Source: CALBZG01 sp964486295
Lineage (GTDB): Bacteria; Bacillota; Clostridia; Peptostreptococcales; Anaerovoracaceae
Reading direction: 5' to 3'
NCBI GenBank assembly: GCA_964486295.1
Contig: CAZAMF010000001.1
Location: 186,001-250,000 of the forward strand
Length of the DNA: 64,000 bases
The position numbers were made by a program, and so were the translations under genes. Positions 9,144 to 17,901 of the stretch are shown in pieces. Each line of letters begins with the position of its first letter. Within the stretch, counting starts at the first letter, position 1. The notes below the pieces were generated by a model. It had not been told where the DNA came from. It saw nothing but the letters and a program-made list of their open reading frames with translations, and searched no databases.

Positions 9144-10721
9144 ATGAAGCTTGTTTTGGAGAAGTGTCTGCAGCTGGATGTATTTAAAGATGCAGAAGTC
9201 GCTGCCGGAAAAGCGGCGCTGGGCAATATCGTACGATCGGTGTCCGTACTGGAGACCATGGACCGTAATGAAGTTGCGAAATACATGGCGCATCAGGGCG
9301 AGCTGGTCCTGACCGGCTTTTTCGATGCCCGCAATGAACCGGCAAAACAGATCGCCGCCATCGAGGAACTGAGCAAAAGCAGGAACGCGGGAATTTGTGT
9401 TTTTCATATCGGATCCATTGTAAAGTCCCTGGCGCCGGAGGTCCTTGAAGCTGCAGACAGATTGGGGATGCCGCTTATTATTATGCCGGACAGAAACATT
9501 CCTACCACCGGAGATGTGATCACCATGGTGCTTGACGCGATGGTAAATGATGATACGTTTGGAAATCGACTCATTAACAACACCATATTTCATCTTTTGA
9601 ATTTTGAAAAACACTCCAACTTCCATGAAGCTTTAAAGGAAGCGGCCATCAACAATGATTTTCAACTGGTTCTGCTGAGTGAGGATTTCAACCCGATCCT
9701 CACTGTGGAAACGAAATACAGAACCACCATCGCCGATGCCATTAATCTGGGCCGGGCCAGGGAAAACGATGTGGAGCAATCGTCCGTTTATACGCTTCTC
9801 GATGTCAACGGCGTGCTCACATACTGGGGGCCTGTCACCATCGGCGGCACCAAATACTTCATGTTTATCGTCGACAATGAGGATTCTTATTCGGCAGCAG
9901 AAATAACAAAACTTGCCGAAATTATAGAGCTGGCTATGGGTATGTGGAAATATACTCCCGAAAGAGATGCCAAAGCCGAATTTATCAAGGCGCTGATGCG
10001 GAACAACAAGTCCCTGGCGTACTCGCTTAAAGAAGAAGCCGGCATATTGCCGAATGAAATCGTCAGCGTGTTTTTTGCCAGAGGGATCGATAAAGCTGCG
10101 GGAGTTCAGATCATGAATGCCTTTGAAGCAGAGAGCAATCTTACGCTGGTGAGGCTGAACGAAGGCGACGAGACCTTTGGGATCATCCTTTCCAGCGAAA
10201 AAAGTAGCGAGGAAGCTCAGGCTTCTGCAAAAGCAAATTGCGTAAAACTGTTCAATAATCTGAAAGAAAACAAGAATGTACGGATATTTCATGTGACAGG
10301 GGTCGACGGGATCGAGGGCGCCGGAGATGCGTTCAGATTGATCAGCGAATCCTGGTCATTTGTCCAGAATGTCTTCCCTTACAAAAGGGTGTTTACAAAA
10401 TATGAATTGACCCTGGTGAGCAACTGTATCAACATCCAGCTTCAGGGAGGATATGTGAAGAAGAATTATCTGGAGCTTCTGGATATTTTTGACGAAAGCA
10501 CAAAGGGGAAACAGCTTCTCGAGACACTTGAAACATTTGTGCTGGATGCCGGAATGAACAGTTCGAAAACCAGTGAGTTTATGGGGATCCATACAAACAC
10601 GGTACAGTACAGATTGAAAAAGATCAACGAAATGCTGGGAGTGGAAATCACGGGAAACCGTGTCGTTCCGGGCCTGACGATTGCTCTTGCACTGAAAAGG
10701 CTGGAAAGAGTTATCGTATGA
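9144..10721 (+). CDS. PucR-family transcriptional regulator
   Basis: The 525-residue protein has the PucR N-terminal domain (about 5-125), a variable middle region, and a C-terminal PucR-type helix-turn-helix (about 455-515, MGIHTNTVQYRLKKINEML). Such regulators sense metabolites and often control purine, amino acid or acyl-CoA metabolism genes nearby. It lies 4 bp after ftsH and just upstream of an independently promoted carboxyltransferase gene, a plausible target, but no operator was identified. Confidence 0.85.
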   Translation: MKLVLEKCLQLDVFKDAEVAAGKAALGNIVRSVSVLETMDRNEVAKYMAHQGELVLTGFFDARNEPAKQIAAIEELSKSRNAGICVFHIGSIVKSLAPEVLEAADRLGMPLIIMPDRNIPTTGDVITMVLDAMVNDDTFGNRLINNTIFHLLNFEKHSNFHEALKEAAINNDFQLVLLSEDFNPILTVETKYRTTIADAINLGRARENDVEQSSVYTLLDVNGVLTYWGPVTIGGTKYFMFIVDNEDSYSAAEITKLAEIIELAMGMWKYTPERDAKAEFIKALMRNNKSLAYSLKEEAGILPNEIVSVFFARGIDKAAGVQIMNAFEAESNLTLVRLNEGDETFGIILSSEKSSEEAQASAKANCVKLFNNLKENKNVRIFHVTGVDGIEGAGDAFRLISESWSFVQNVFPYKRVFTKYELTLVSNCINIQLQGGYVKKNYLELLDIFDESTKGKQLLETLETFVLDAGMNSSKTSEFMGIHTNTVQYRLKKINEMLGVEITGNRVVPGLTIALALKRLERVIV

Positions 10722-10741
10722 TCATCGGATCGTGCTGATAT

Positions 10742-10771
10742 TTGCTTGATTATTCCGTCATCTTATATTAT
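10742..10771 (+). promoter_or_regulatory. Promoter of the mmdA-coaX unit
   Basis: TTGCTT (10742-10747) and TATTAT (10766-10771) are separated by 18 nt in the AT-rich gap after the PucR gene. The leader is about 90 nt and ends in AAGGGGGATATAAAA before the ATG. Confidence 0.5.
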
Positions 10772-10868
10772 ATTATTTCTGTTGTTTTCAGACATCTATA
10801 GGATCCGACCGAAAGTTGAGATTAGAGAAAAAGGGAAAAACGAATAAAGTATCAAGGGGGATATAAAA

Positions 10869-12410
10869 ATGAACAACCTGGAAGAACTGTTAGAACTTAA
10901 AGAAAAAATTGCTCAGGGCGGCGGGCCGGCCAAAATTGAAGCCCAGCATAAAAGCGGTAAGCTTACCGCCAGGGAAAGGCTTGACCTGCTGTTTGATGAA
11001 GGAAGCTTTGTGGAAATAGATACGTTTGTTTCGCACCGCTGCACGAATTTTGACCTGGCCGGCAAACAATATCCCGGCGACGGCGTTGTGACCGGTTACG
11101 GGAAAGTCGACGGAAGAACTGTTTTTGCTTTTGCTCAGGATTTTACTGTTCTTGGAGGCTCTCTGGGAGAATATCATGCTGAAAAAATCGTAAAAGTTCA
11201 ACAGATGGCTCTGAGAACCGGCGCGCCATGCATCGGCCTGAACGATTCCGGCGGAGCCAGGATCCAGGAAGGCGTCAATTCGCTATCAGGATTCGGTAAA
11301 ATATTTTTTAATAATACCATTTCATCTGGTGTGATCCCGCAGATATCCGTTATCATGGGCCCTTGCGCAGGCGGAGCGGTTTATTCGCCGGCCATCACGG
11401 ATTTTGTGTTCATGGTGGACAAGACCAGTCAGATGTTCATAACAGGGCCTCAGGTCATCAAGGCAGTAACATTTGAAGACATTACTGCGGAAGAACTGGG
11501 CGGAGGAATGACGCACAATTCGATTTCGGGAGTGGCTCATTTCCTTGGAAAAGATGATGCTTCTACGCTGGCGGATGTCAGAGAGCTTTTATCCTATCTT
11601 CCGTCAAGCAACCGGGAAAAAGCACCAAAAGTCGCTACCAGTGACGTTTGCGACAGAATCATTCCGGAATTGAACGAAATCATACCGGAGAATCCCAATA
11701 AGGCATATGACGTATATAAAGTCATTCGCAATATAGCTGACGAAGGAAAAATATTCGATGTGATGCCGTATTGGGCAAAAAATATAGTGACCTGCTTTAT
11801 CAGGCTTAACGGTGAAACCGTCGGTGTCATTGCAAACCAGCCGAGAGCTATGGCAGGGTGCCTGGATATCAACGCATCGGACAAAGCGGCCAGATTCGTG
11901 AGACGCTGTGACGCCTTTAATATACCCCTTCTGACTATCGTTGATGTACCGGGATTCTTGCCGGGTCCGAAGCAGGAACACGGCGGGATCATCCGTCATG
12001 GCGCCAAGCTCCTGTACGCGTATTGCGAAGCGACTGTACCGAAGGTTACAGTGATCCTCAGGAAGGCTTATGGCGGCGCATACATCGGAATGTGCAACAA
12101 AGAGCTGGGAGCAGATATGGTTCTGGCATGGCCGAGCGCTCAAGTAGCTGTTATGGGAGCGGATGGCGCAGCGAATATTGTGTTCAAAAAGGAAATCAAC
12201 GCGGCTGAGGATCCTACGGCCAAGAGAAAAGAAATGATTCAGGAGTACGAAGATAAATTCAGCAATCCTTACAGAGCTGCAGAGATGGGCTATATCGACG
12301 ATGTGATCGAGCCGGCGACTACAAGAAAAAGACTGATCGGCGCGTTTGACATGCTGAGTACCAAGGTCGCTTCACTACCGGCTAAGAAACATGGAAACAT
12401 ACCGCTCTAG
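10869..12410 (+). CDS. mmdA: Biotin-dependent acyl-CoA carboxyltransferase / decarboxylase alpha subunit
   Basis: The 513-residue protein has the two crotonase-like halves of acyl-CoA carboxyltransferases, matching methylmalonyl-CoA decarboxylase alpha and propionyl-CoA carboxylase beta subunits. Recognisable segments are GKLTARERLDLLFDEGSF, the first-half oxyanion region GACAGGAVYSPA, and DVPGFLPGPKQEHGGIIRHG in the second half. The convergently placed membrane beta subunit (13574-14701) suggests a role in a sodium-pumping decarboxylase, but no biotin carrier is encoded in the window. The substrate (methylmalonyl-, glutaconyl- or malonyl-CoA) is not resolved. Confidence 0.88.
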   Translation: MNNLEELLELKEKIAQGGGPAKIEAQHKSGKLTARERLDLLFDEGSFVEIDTFVSHRCTNFDLAGKQYPGDGVVTGYGKVDGRTVFAFAQDFTVLGGSLGEYHAEKIVKVQQMALRTGAPCIGLNDSGGARIQEGVNSLSGFGKIFFNNTISSGVIPQISVIMGPCAGGAVYSPAITDFVFMVDKTSQMFITGPQVIKAVTFEDITAEELGGGMTHNSISGVAHFLGKDDASTLADVRELLSYLPSSNREKAPKVATSDVCDRIIPELNEIIPENPNKAYDVYKVIRNIADEGKIFDVMPYWAKNIVTCFIRLNGETVGVIANQPRAMAGCLDINASDKAARFVRRCDAFNIPLLTIVDVPGFLPGPKQEHGGIIRHGAKLLYAYCEATVPKVTVILRKAYGGAYIGMCNKELGADMVLAWPSAQVAVMGADGAANIVFKKEINAAEDPTAKRKEMIQEYEDKFSNPYRAAEMGYIDDVIEPATTRKRLIGAFDMLSTKVASLPAKKHGNIPL

Positions 12411-12433
12411 AAGGTACAGGAGGAATAAAATCA

Positions 12434-13273
12434 ATGCTATTGGCGTTTGATGTAGGCAACACAAATATTGTATTGGGCGCTTTCAAAGACGGGGAACTGA
12501 TCCAGAATTGGCGTATCGCCACGGACAACAGCAAAACAGCGGATGAATTCGGCATGCTGATCAATCAATTTTTTGCTTACGAAGGCTTGAAGGTCAGCGA
12601 TGTAGAAGATGTGATCATCGCCACTGTTGTACCGTCGGTGCTTTTTACACTTCAGCATCTCTCCATGAAATATTTTAACAGGAGAGCCATCGTGATCGAA
12701 CCCGGTATAAAAACCGGATTGAAGATCAAATATGACAATCCGAAGCAGGTAGGCGCAGACAGAATAGTCAATGCTGTTGCTGCCCTGGCAAAATACGGCG
12801 GACCGCTGGTTATCATCGACTTCGGTACGGCTACAACATTTTGCGCCATCACTGAAAATTGGGAGTACCTGGGTGGTACGATCGCTCCGGGCCTTAAGAT
12901 TTCCTCTGAAGCGTTGTTTGAAAAGACAGCTAAATTACCGAAGGTAGAGTTGGAAGACCCGGGAATGGCCATATGCCGAAACACCATCAACGCAATGCAA
13001 TCAGGACTCGTATACGGGCATATGGGAATGGCAGAGTTTATTGTAAAGAAGATGAAAAAAGAGCTGATCGATATGGGAGCGACCAAACCGGTCAAGGTTG
13101 TTGCCACGGGTGGCCTTGCAACCCTTATCGAAAGAGGACTGGATTGTATCGATCATGTGGATAAAATGCTGTCCCTGGAAGGCCTTCAGATCATATATGA
13201 CAAGAACAAGAAAGCGGCTGTTCCGGGATGTCACCCGGCTGCACCGCCTGCATCAAAAAACCCGGCGACCTGA
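12434..13273 (+). CDS. coaX: Type III pantothenate kinase
   Basis: It catalyses the first step of coenzyme A synthesis, phosphorylating pantothenate. The ASKHA-fold phosphate motif DVGNTNIVLG is at the N-terminus, with PKQVGADRIVNA, IDFGTATTF and GGTIAPGL following. The protein has 279 residues; the last 20 or so (KKAAVPGCHP onward) are a low-complexity Pro/Ala extension beyond the usual end. It follows mmdA by 23 bp with a strong AGGAGG site. Co-transcription with a CoA-ester enzyme is sensible. Confidence 0.96.
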   Translation: MLLAFDVGNTNIVLGAFKDGELIQNWRIATDNSKTADEFGMLINQFFAYEGLKVSDVEDVIIATVVPSVLFTLQHLSMKYFNRRAIVIEPGIKTGLKIKYDNPKQVGADRIVNAVAALAKYGGPLVIIDFGTATTFCAITENWEYLGGTIAPGLKISSEALFEKTAKLPKVELEDPGMAICRNTINAMQSGLVYGHMGMAEFIVKKMKKELIDMGATKPVKVVATGGLATLIERGLDCIDHVDKMLSLEGLQIIYDKNKKAAVPGCHPAAPPASKNPAT

Positions 13274-13308
13274 GAATGAATAAAAATTAGTACTCTGGAA
13301 TAAAATTT

Positions 13309-13368
13309 AATGGCGTCCAATGAAGAATCTACATGTTTTGATAGACAGATTCTTCATTGGGCGCCATT
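13309..13368. terminator. Long near-perfect hairpin between convergent genes
   Basis: A 22-bp inverted repeat (arms 13309-13330 and 13347-13368, one G-T wobble, 16-nt loop) ends in T residues on the plus strand. It lies between coaX and the convergent decarboxylase small subunit, so it can terminate both. The stem is unusually long for a simple terminator. Confidence 0.75.
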
Positions 13369-13394
13369 TTGTTCAGCCTGTATACTTTTCTTTT

Positions 13395-13577
13395 CTATTC
13401 TCCCTTGATCCGCTTACCATTTTTCGGCTGCGGGATCCTCTCGTCAAAATATGTAATGGCCCGGATAAATAAAGATATAAAATAGAGAACAAAGAAACAA
13501 GCGAAGAAGTCAAAAACACTCAGCACGACTGCACCGTGTAAGGTATCGGATACGATATCAGTACTTATATTGATCAT
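13395..13577 (-). CDS. Small single-helix membrane protein, probable decarboxylase gamma (OadG-like) subunit
   Basis: This 60-residue protein has one hydrophobic helix (about 18-42) and a short basic tail. Its ATG overlaps the stop of the beta-subunit gene (ATGA), indicating translational coupling. In sodium-pumping decarboxylases a small one-helix subunit anchors the complex to the membrane. Assignment rests mainly on context and size; sequence similarity to OadG is weak. Confidence 0.6.
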   Translation of the reverse strand: MINISTDIVSDTLHGAVVLSVFDFFACFFVLYFISLFIRAITYFDERIPQPKNGKRIKGE

Positions 13578-14701
13578 AATTTCACCCCCAATACAGTAAG
13601 CATGATGCCGCCTGCTACGGCAGTTCCGAGAACGCCGGCAAGATTAGGCCCCATGGCATGCATGATCAGATAACTACGTTTATTATAAAGCAGACCGACG
13701 TTATGCGACACGCGGGCGGCCATCGGCACGGCGGCTATGCCGGCGGATCCGATCAATGGATTGATTTTACCTTTTGTTACGAAACACATAATCCTTGCAC
13801 AGATCAGACCGCTGGCGGAGCCGGTCATAAAAGCAACGAACCCAAGCAGAACGATTTGTACGGTCTGCATATTGGCAAAGTTTTCGGCAGTCATAGTCGA
13901 ACCGATGGCAATGGCGATAAAAGTCGTGACAATATCCAAAAACGGTTCGCCCAGAGTTGCGGTTACTCTGTTCAACACATCGCATTCCTTGATCAGGTTG
14001 CCCAGCATCAGGCAGGAAATGAGCGGAGCGATAGGCGGCAGCAAAATCAACACAACGAAGATCATCACGATAGGGAACATGATTTTAGCTCTTTTTGAAA
14101 CTGGCTTTAACTTGCCCATGGCAATCTTTCTTTCGTTTTCAGGGACCAGCAGTTTCATGAGAGGCGGTTGTATCAGCGGTAGTAATGCCATATAGGAGTA
14201 AGCCGCTACCGCTATCGGTCCCAGCAAGTGAGGCGCCAGCTTTGTGGCGACATAGATGGCCATAGGGCCATCGGCACCTCCGATAATTCCGATGGCGCAT
14301 GCTTCTGCAATGTTGAACCCCAGAACCTTCGCTCCGACCAGGGCGATAAAGATGCCCAAATGGGCAGCGGCGCCCAGAATGATGGTGCTGGGATTTGCGA
14401 TCAGCGGACCAAAATCGGTCATGGCACCGACACCCAGAAAGATCAACGGCGGGTAGATGACATTTAAGATCCCCTGATAATTAAAATAAAGAAGCCCTCC
14501 AACATCAAGAAGTCCGGTGCCGGGTATGTTTGCAAGTATGCAGCCTATACCCAGAGGGATCAGAAGAAAAGGTTCGAACCTCTTATTAATCCCGAACCAT
14601 ACAAATAGCAAACCGAAGCAAAGCATGATGATGTGCCCGGTTGTAAAATTGGCAATACCGGTTCCATGGGCCATAGCCTTGATCATCTCAATAACTTGCA
14701 T
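13574..14701 (-). CDS. Sodium-pumping decarboxylase beta subunit
   Basis: This polytopic membrane protein of 375 residues belongs to the OadB/GcdB/MmdB family, which couples decarboxylation of carboxybiotin to sodium export. Family motifs are GVGAMTDFGPLIANP, EACAIGIIGGADGPMAIY and GLICARIMCFVTKGKINPLIG. The ATG at 14701 is preferred over the longer reading because GGGAG lies about 8 nt upstream and family members begin there. It converges on mmdA-coaX and is coupled to the small subunit. Confidence 0.92.
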   Translation of the reverse strand: MQVIEMIKAMAHGTGIANFTTGHIIMLCFGLLFVWFGINKRFEPFLLIPLGIGCILANIPGTGLLDVGGLLYFNYQGILNVIYPPLIFLGVGAMTDFGPLIANPSTIILGAAAHLGIFIALVGAKVLGFNIAEACAIGIIGGADGPMAIYVATKLAPHLLGPIAVAAYSYMALLPLIQPPLMKLLVPENERKIAMGKLKPVSKRAKIMFPIVMIFVVLILLPPIAPLISCLMLGNLIKECDVLNRVTATLGEPFLDIVTTFIAIAIGSTMTAENFANMQTVQIVLLGFVAFMTGSASGLICARIMCFVTKGKINPLIGSAGIAAVPMAARVSHNVGLLYNKRSYLIMHAMGPNLAGVLGTAVAGGIMLTVLGVKL

Positions 14702-14952
14702 AAACAACTCTCCCTTCAACTTATAAATATTGATTGATTCCGAATATGCTGGGGAATCATCTCCGATAATTATTTTTATTTGCAAAACTTGTGCCAAAAA
14801 GTAAAAAATATAGAAAATACCAAAAATGCATATTTTGCAACAAAATTTGCATCAGCAACAGCGTAAACATTATAGCAAATTAAAGTTGAGTGTATGGAAT
14901 TTATGCATATTTAGCGTACATGTGTATTGATAACCGTACAAACACTTCATAA

Positions 14953-14970
14953 TTAATAAAATTTTAACAA
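14953..14970. promoter_or_regulatory. Possible Rex operator
   Basis: The 18-bp TTAATAAAATTTTAACAA matches the clostridial Rex consensus TTGTTAA-N4-TTAACAA with a perfect right half and two mismatches on the left. A rex gene is in the same window (31658-32296), and a decarboxylase pump is a reasonable redox target. In AT-rich DNA a chance match is possible. Confidence 0.3.
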
Positions 14971-15136
14971 TTTAAACTGATTTCGGCACCGATGTTTAAA
15001 CATTTCAGATTACAGCAAAAATTGAACCTTATAATAAAAACAATGTTGATCAAATTTTGACTAATCATTGTCACGATGGAAACAAGATCCTTTAATCATG
15101 CCGGAAAGAAATGAGTAGATTTCATAAGAAGAATAC

Positions 15137-15165
15137 TTGACAAGGAGGCCTAATAATGCTATTAT
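15137..15165 (+). promoter_or_regulatory. Strong sigma-A type promoter
   Basis: A perfect TTGACA (15137-15142), a 17-nt spacer and TATTAT (15160-15165). It is among the closest matches to consensus in the window and drives the small orphan gene with a leader of about 88 nt. Confidence 0.75.
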
Positions 15166-15259
15166 TGCTTTGTTGATGCACCACTGTATTGCGATAACGT
15201 AATGCAGAAAAAAAGAATCAGCCAGACAGGATCCATGGGTCCTGGTTGTGGAGGGTGAA

Positions 15260-15427
15260 ATGAAAAACGAGAAACAGATCATGGCAAATCAAATGAAACC
15301 GGATCAGAAAAACCAGGAGAATAAGGTTATTAAGTCCGTTGCGGAAAACGACAGAATGCCCGCAGATCAGGAATGGGTTTATGATATGTACGAACCTGTA
15401 CCTGTACTGAATTATGCATATCATTAA
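15260..15427 (+). CDS. Small orphan protein, 55 residues
   Basis: A short reading frame starts at ATG 15260 with GGAGGG placed 4 nt upstream, follows a near-consensus promoter and ends shortly before a terminator, so it forms a complete one-gene transcription unit. The product is hydrophilic, rich in Lys, Gln and Asn in its first half, with an aromatic C-terminus (EWVYDMYEPVPVLNYAYH). It has no signal peptide, membrane helix or cysteine. I do not recognise the family and assign no function. Confidence 0.7.
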   Translation: MKNEKQIMANQMKPDQKNQENKVIKSVAENDRMPADQEWVYDMYEPVPVLNYAYH

Positions 15428-15496
15428 TGCCGTTCGTAACAACCAAACCATTGCTCTTTAGATCATATTGCAAATATATTAATTGCGCTTTGTCAC

Positions 15497-15535
15497 ACAA
15501 GAAAACTCCCGATTTTATATCGGGAGTTTTCTTGT
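15497..15535. terminator. Perfect 16-bp stem terminator
   Basis: Arms 15497-15512 and 15520-15535 are perfectly complementary with a 7-nt loop and A/T-rich bases in the outer stem. It ends the 55-residue gene and precedes the dusB promoter. Confidence 0.85.
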
Positions 15536-15604
15536 CGTTCAATGACGAATTATCGGCCAAGGACCATCGGGTTATACCATGTGAGGAGTTGCATAAACAA
15601 GAAA

Positions 15605-15634
15605 TTGCGCAAACTGAACAAATTCTGATATAAT
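15605..15634 (+). promoter_or_regulatory. dusB promoter giving a leaderless start
   Basis: TTGCGC (15605-15610), 18 nt, TATAAT (15629-15634). Only six bases separate the -10 box from the dusB ATG, so the transcript would start at the initiation codon. Confidence 0.7.
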
Positions 15635-15640
15635 ACATTT

Positions 15641-16606
15641 ATGTTGAAAATAGGTAATGTAGAACTGAAAAATCCCTTCTTTCTGGCGCCTCTTGCAGGC
15701 ATAACCGACGCGCCGTTCAGACGACTCTGCAAAGAACAGGGGGCAGGTCTGGTGTATTCGGAAATGGTGAGCTGCAAAGGGCTTTTTTATCATGACAAAA
15801 ATACCGAAGCCCTTCTTGTCATAACCGATGAGGAAAAGCCGGCCGCGATCCAGGTTTTCGGATCAGAGCCGGAAGTGATGGCGTACGCTGCCAATGAACT
15901 GAAAAGCAGAGGAAATGCCATCCTGGATATCAATATCGGTTGCCCGGTGCCCAAAGTTGTAAAAAACGGAGAGGGCGCAGCTCTATTAAAAAATCCGGAA
16001 CTGGTTTACCAACTGGTGAAAGCTGCCGTTGAAAACGCAGGGAAACCGGTCACGGCGAAAATCCGCATGGGCTGGGACCATGATTCCATCAATGCGGTGG
16101 AGATCGCTCTGGCCATAGAAGCGGCGGGTGGCAGCGCGGTGGCCGTGCATGGCCGGACTCGGGAACAGTACTATAGTGGGGAAGCAGATTGGGGTATCGT
16201 AACCGATGTTAAAAAAGCGCTGAAAATCCCTGTAATCGGAAACGGCGGGATTTTCTCGGCGGAAGACTCGATGCGTATGCTGGAACAAACGGGAGTCGAT
16301 GCGGTGATGATCGCAAGAGGGGCCATGGGAAACCCTTGGATTTTCAGAGACTGCCTGGCGCTCTGGGAGGGTCGGAGCAAACCTGCGCCGCCGGATCCGG
16401 CAGAAAGGGGCAGGATGATGATCCGGCAGTTTGAACTGCTGCTGGACCTGAAGGGAGAATACGCGGCGGTCAGGGAAATGAGAAAACATATCGGCTGGTA
16501 CGTGAAAGGCCTGCGCGGCAGCGCGGAATTTAAAAGACAGGCCAACAGTCTGACCAGCGCCGTTGAGCTGAAAAATCTTTTGGAAAGCCTTTTGCATAAT
16601 ATGTAA
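15641..16606 (+). CDS. dusB: tRNA-dihydrouridine synthase
   Basis: This FMN enzyme reduces uridines in the tRNA D-loop. The 321-residue protein has an N-terminal TIM barrel with APLAGITDAPFRRLC, the catalytic cysteine region NIGCPVPKVVKNGEG, the RMGWD segment, VHGRTREQ and IGNGGI, and a C-terminal helical tRNA-binding domain. The start is set by homology. There is no Shine-Dalgarno sequence and the -10 box is immediately upstream, as for tilS. It appears monocistronic. Confidence 0.96.
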   Translation: MLKIGNVELKNPFFLAPLAGITDAPFRRLCKEQGAGLVYSEMVSCKGLFYHDKNTEALLVITDEEKPAAIQVFGSEPEVMAYAANELKSRGNAILDINIGCPVPKVVKNGEGAALLKNPELVYQLVKAAVENAGKPVTAKIRMGWDHDSINAVEIALAIEAAGGSAVAVHGRTREQYYSGEADWGIVTDVKKALKIPVIGNGGIFSAEDSMRMLEQTGVDAVMIARGAMGNPWIFRDCLALWEGRSKPAPPDPAERGRMMIRQFELLLDLKGEYAAVREMRKHIGWYVKGLRGSAEFKRQANSLTSAVELKNLLESLLHNM

Positions 16607-16624
16607 ATTGAAAGCATCAGGCAC

Positions 16625-16652
16625 TTTACTTTTCATCAAAAAACTATATAAT
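16625..16652 (+). promoter_or_regulatory. Candidate promoter of the ABC uptake operon
   Basis: TTTACT (16625-16630) and TATAAT (16647-16652) are separated by 16 nt; a second TATAAT at 16672-16677 has no good -35 box. Either could drive the downstream operon. Confidence 0.35.
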
Positions 16653-16709
16653 ATAAAAGTGTTTTGCTATATATAATATACTAATGCAAAAATCTAAGGA
16701 GGAAGAATT

Positions 16710-17873
16710 ATGAAGAAGATTTCAATGCTGCTGGTGCTGATCCTGCTTGTATCGGCATTTGCGGTAGGTTGTGGTGGCAGCAAAGACACTACAACAGAGA
16801 ACGTGATCAAAGTGGGTGTGTTCGAGCCTCTTACCGGTGAAAACGGCGGCGGCGGACAGCAGGAAGTTGACGGTATGACGTATGCCAATTCCGTAAGGCC
16901 GACAGTCACCATCGATGGCACAGAATACAAAATCGAATTAGTTGTATCCGACAACCAGTCCGATAAAACAGTAGCTGTTACATCTGCAAACTATCTGATC
17001 GATCAGGGAGTTGTTGCAGTTCTGGGATCCTACGGTTCCGGCGTTTCCATTGCAGCAGGAGAAGTATTTGCCAGCGCTGGCATTCCGGCAATCGGAGCTT
17101 CATGCACCAATCCGCAGGTTACCAATACAAATGACTGGTATTTCAGAGTATGCTTCCTGGATCCTTTCCAGGGTACTGTAGTTGCTAACTATGCTGTTCA
17201 GCAGGGCGCTAAGACAGCTGCTGTCATCACTCAGCTTGGCGACGACTATTCCACAGGCCTTGGCAATTTCTTCATGGATGCATTTAAAGAATTGACCGGT
17301 GACGAAAATTCAATCGTCGTTGCTCAGACTTTCCAGCAGAACCAGGCTGACTTCAATGCTATTCTGCAGAACGTTAAAGCTGCAAATCCAGATGTGATCT
17401 TTGCTCCTTCTTCGATCACAACTGCTCCGCTGATCATCAAGCAGGCCAGAGCTCTTGGCATCACCTGCCCGATCATGGGTGGCGACACTTGGGAAAATGT
17501 TTCTATTATTGACAATGCAGGCGCAGATGCTGAAGGCATCGTTCTTTCAACATTCTTTGATGCCGGTCTTGCTGACAGCAGCCAGGTAGCAAAAGATTTC
17601 GTTGATGGGTTCTCTGCTGAATACTACACACCGGTTCCTGCCGTATCGGCTTTAGGCTATGATGCGTATATGGTTCTGATCGATGCGATTGAAAGAGCCG
17701 GAGCTACTGATGGCGAATCCATCAAAGAAGCTCTCAAAGCAACGGATGGATATGAAGGCGTTACTGGTAAAATCACCTTCGACGAAGTTGGCGACGCTCA
17801 GAAAGATATGGCTGTAATCAAAACCGTTAAGGATGGGAAATTTGTATTCGTTGAAGCTGTAACTGTTAAATAA
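16710..17873 (+). CDS. livK: Branched-chain amino acid type ABC substrate-binding lipoprotein
   Basis: The 387-residue protein starts with a signal peptide and lipobox (FAVGC, Cys at about 21) followed by a Gly/Ser linker, so it is anchored to the outer face of the membrane. The rest is a type I periplasmic-binding fold (VGVFEPLTGENGGGG... and GSYGSGVSIAAGEVFASAGIPAI). It heads a complete liv-type operon, preceded by AAGGAGG. The ligand may be a branched-chain amino acid, another amino acid or an amide. Confidence 0.93.
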   Translation: MKKISMLLVLILLVSAFAVGCGGSKDTTTENVIKVGVFEPLTGENGGGGQQEVDGMTYANSVRPTVTIDGTEYKIELVVSDNQSDKTVAVTSANYLIDQGVVAVLGSYGSGVSIAAGEVFASAGIPAIGASCTNPQVTNTNDWYFRVCFLDPFQGTVVANYAVQQGAKTAAVITQLGDDYSTGLGNFFMDAFKELTGDENSIVVAQTFQQNQADFNAILQNVKAANPDVIFAPSSITTAPLIIKQARALGITCPIMGGDTWENVSIIDNAGADAEGIVLSTFFDAGLADSSQVAKDFVDGFSAEYYTPVPAVSALGYDAYMVLIDAIERAGATDGESIKEALKATDGYEGVTGKITFDEVGDAQKDMAVIKTVKDGKFVFVEAVTVK

Positions 17874-17901
17874 CAGCTGACTCAAGGTTCAAAATCATAG
17901 G

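Larger units (their letters stand above)
14702..15259. other. 558-bp AT-rich intergenic region
   Basis: Between the divergent decarboxylase beta gene and the 55-residue orphan gene there is no credible coding sequence. The region holds a Rex-like half-consensus at 14953-14970, a strong plus-strand promoter at 15137-15165 and an imperfect 18-bp palindrome at about 15226-15243 in the leader of the orphan gene. The promoter of the decarboxylase operon must also lie here but was not pinned down. Confidence 0.6.

Noticed and set aside
15061..15793. Overlapping minus-strand frames near the 55-residue gene and dusB
   Set aside because: They run through promoters and terminators of the plus-strand genes and have no ribosome sites.
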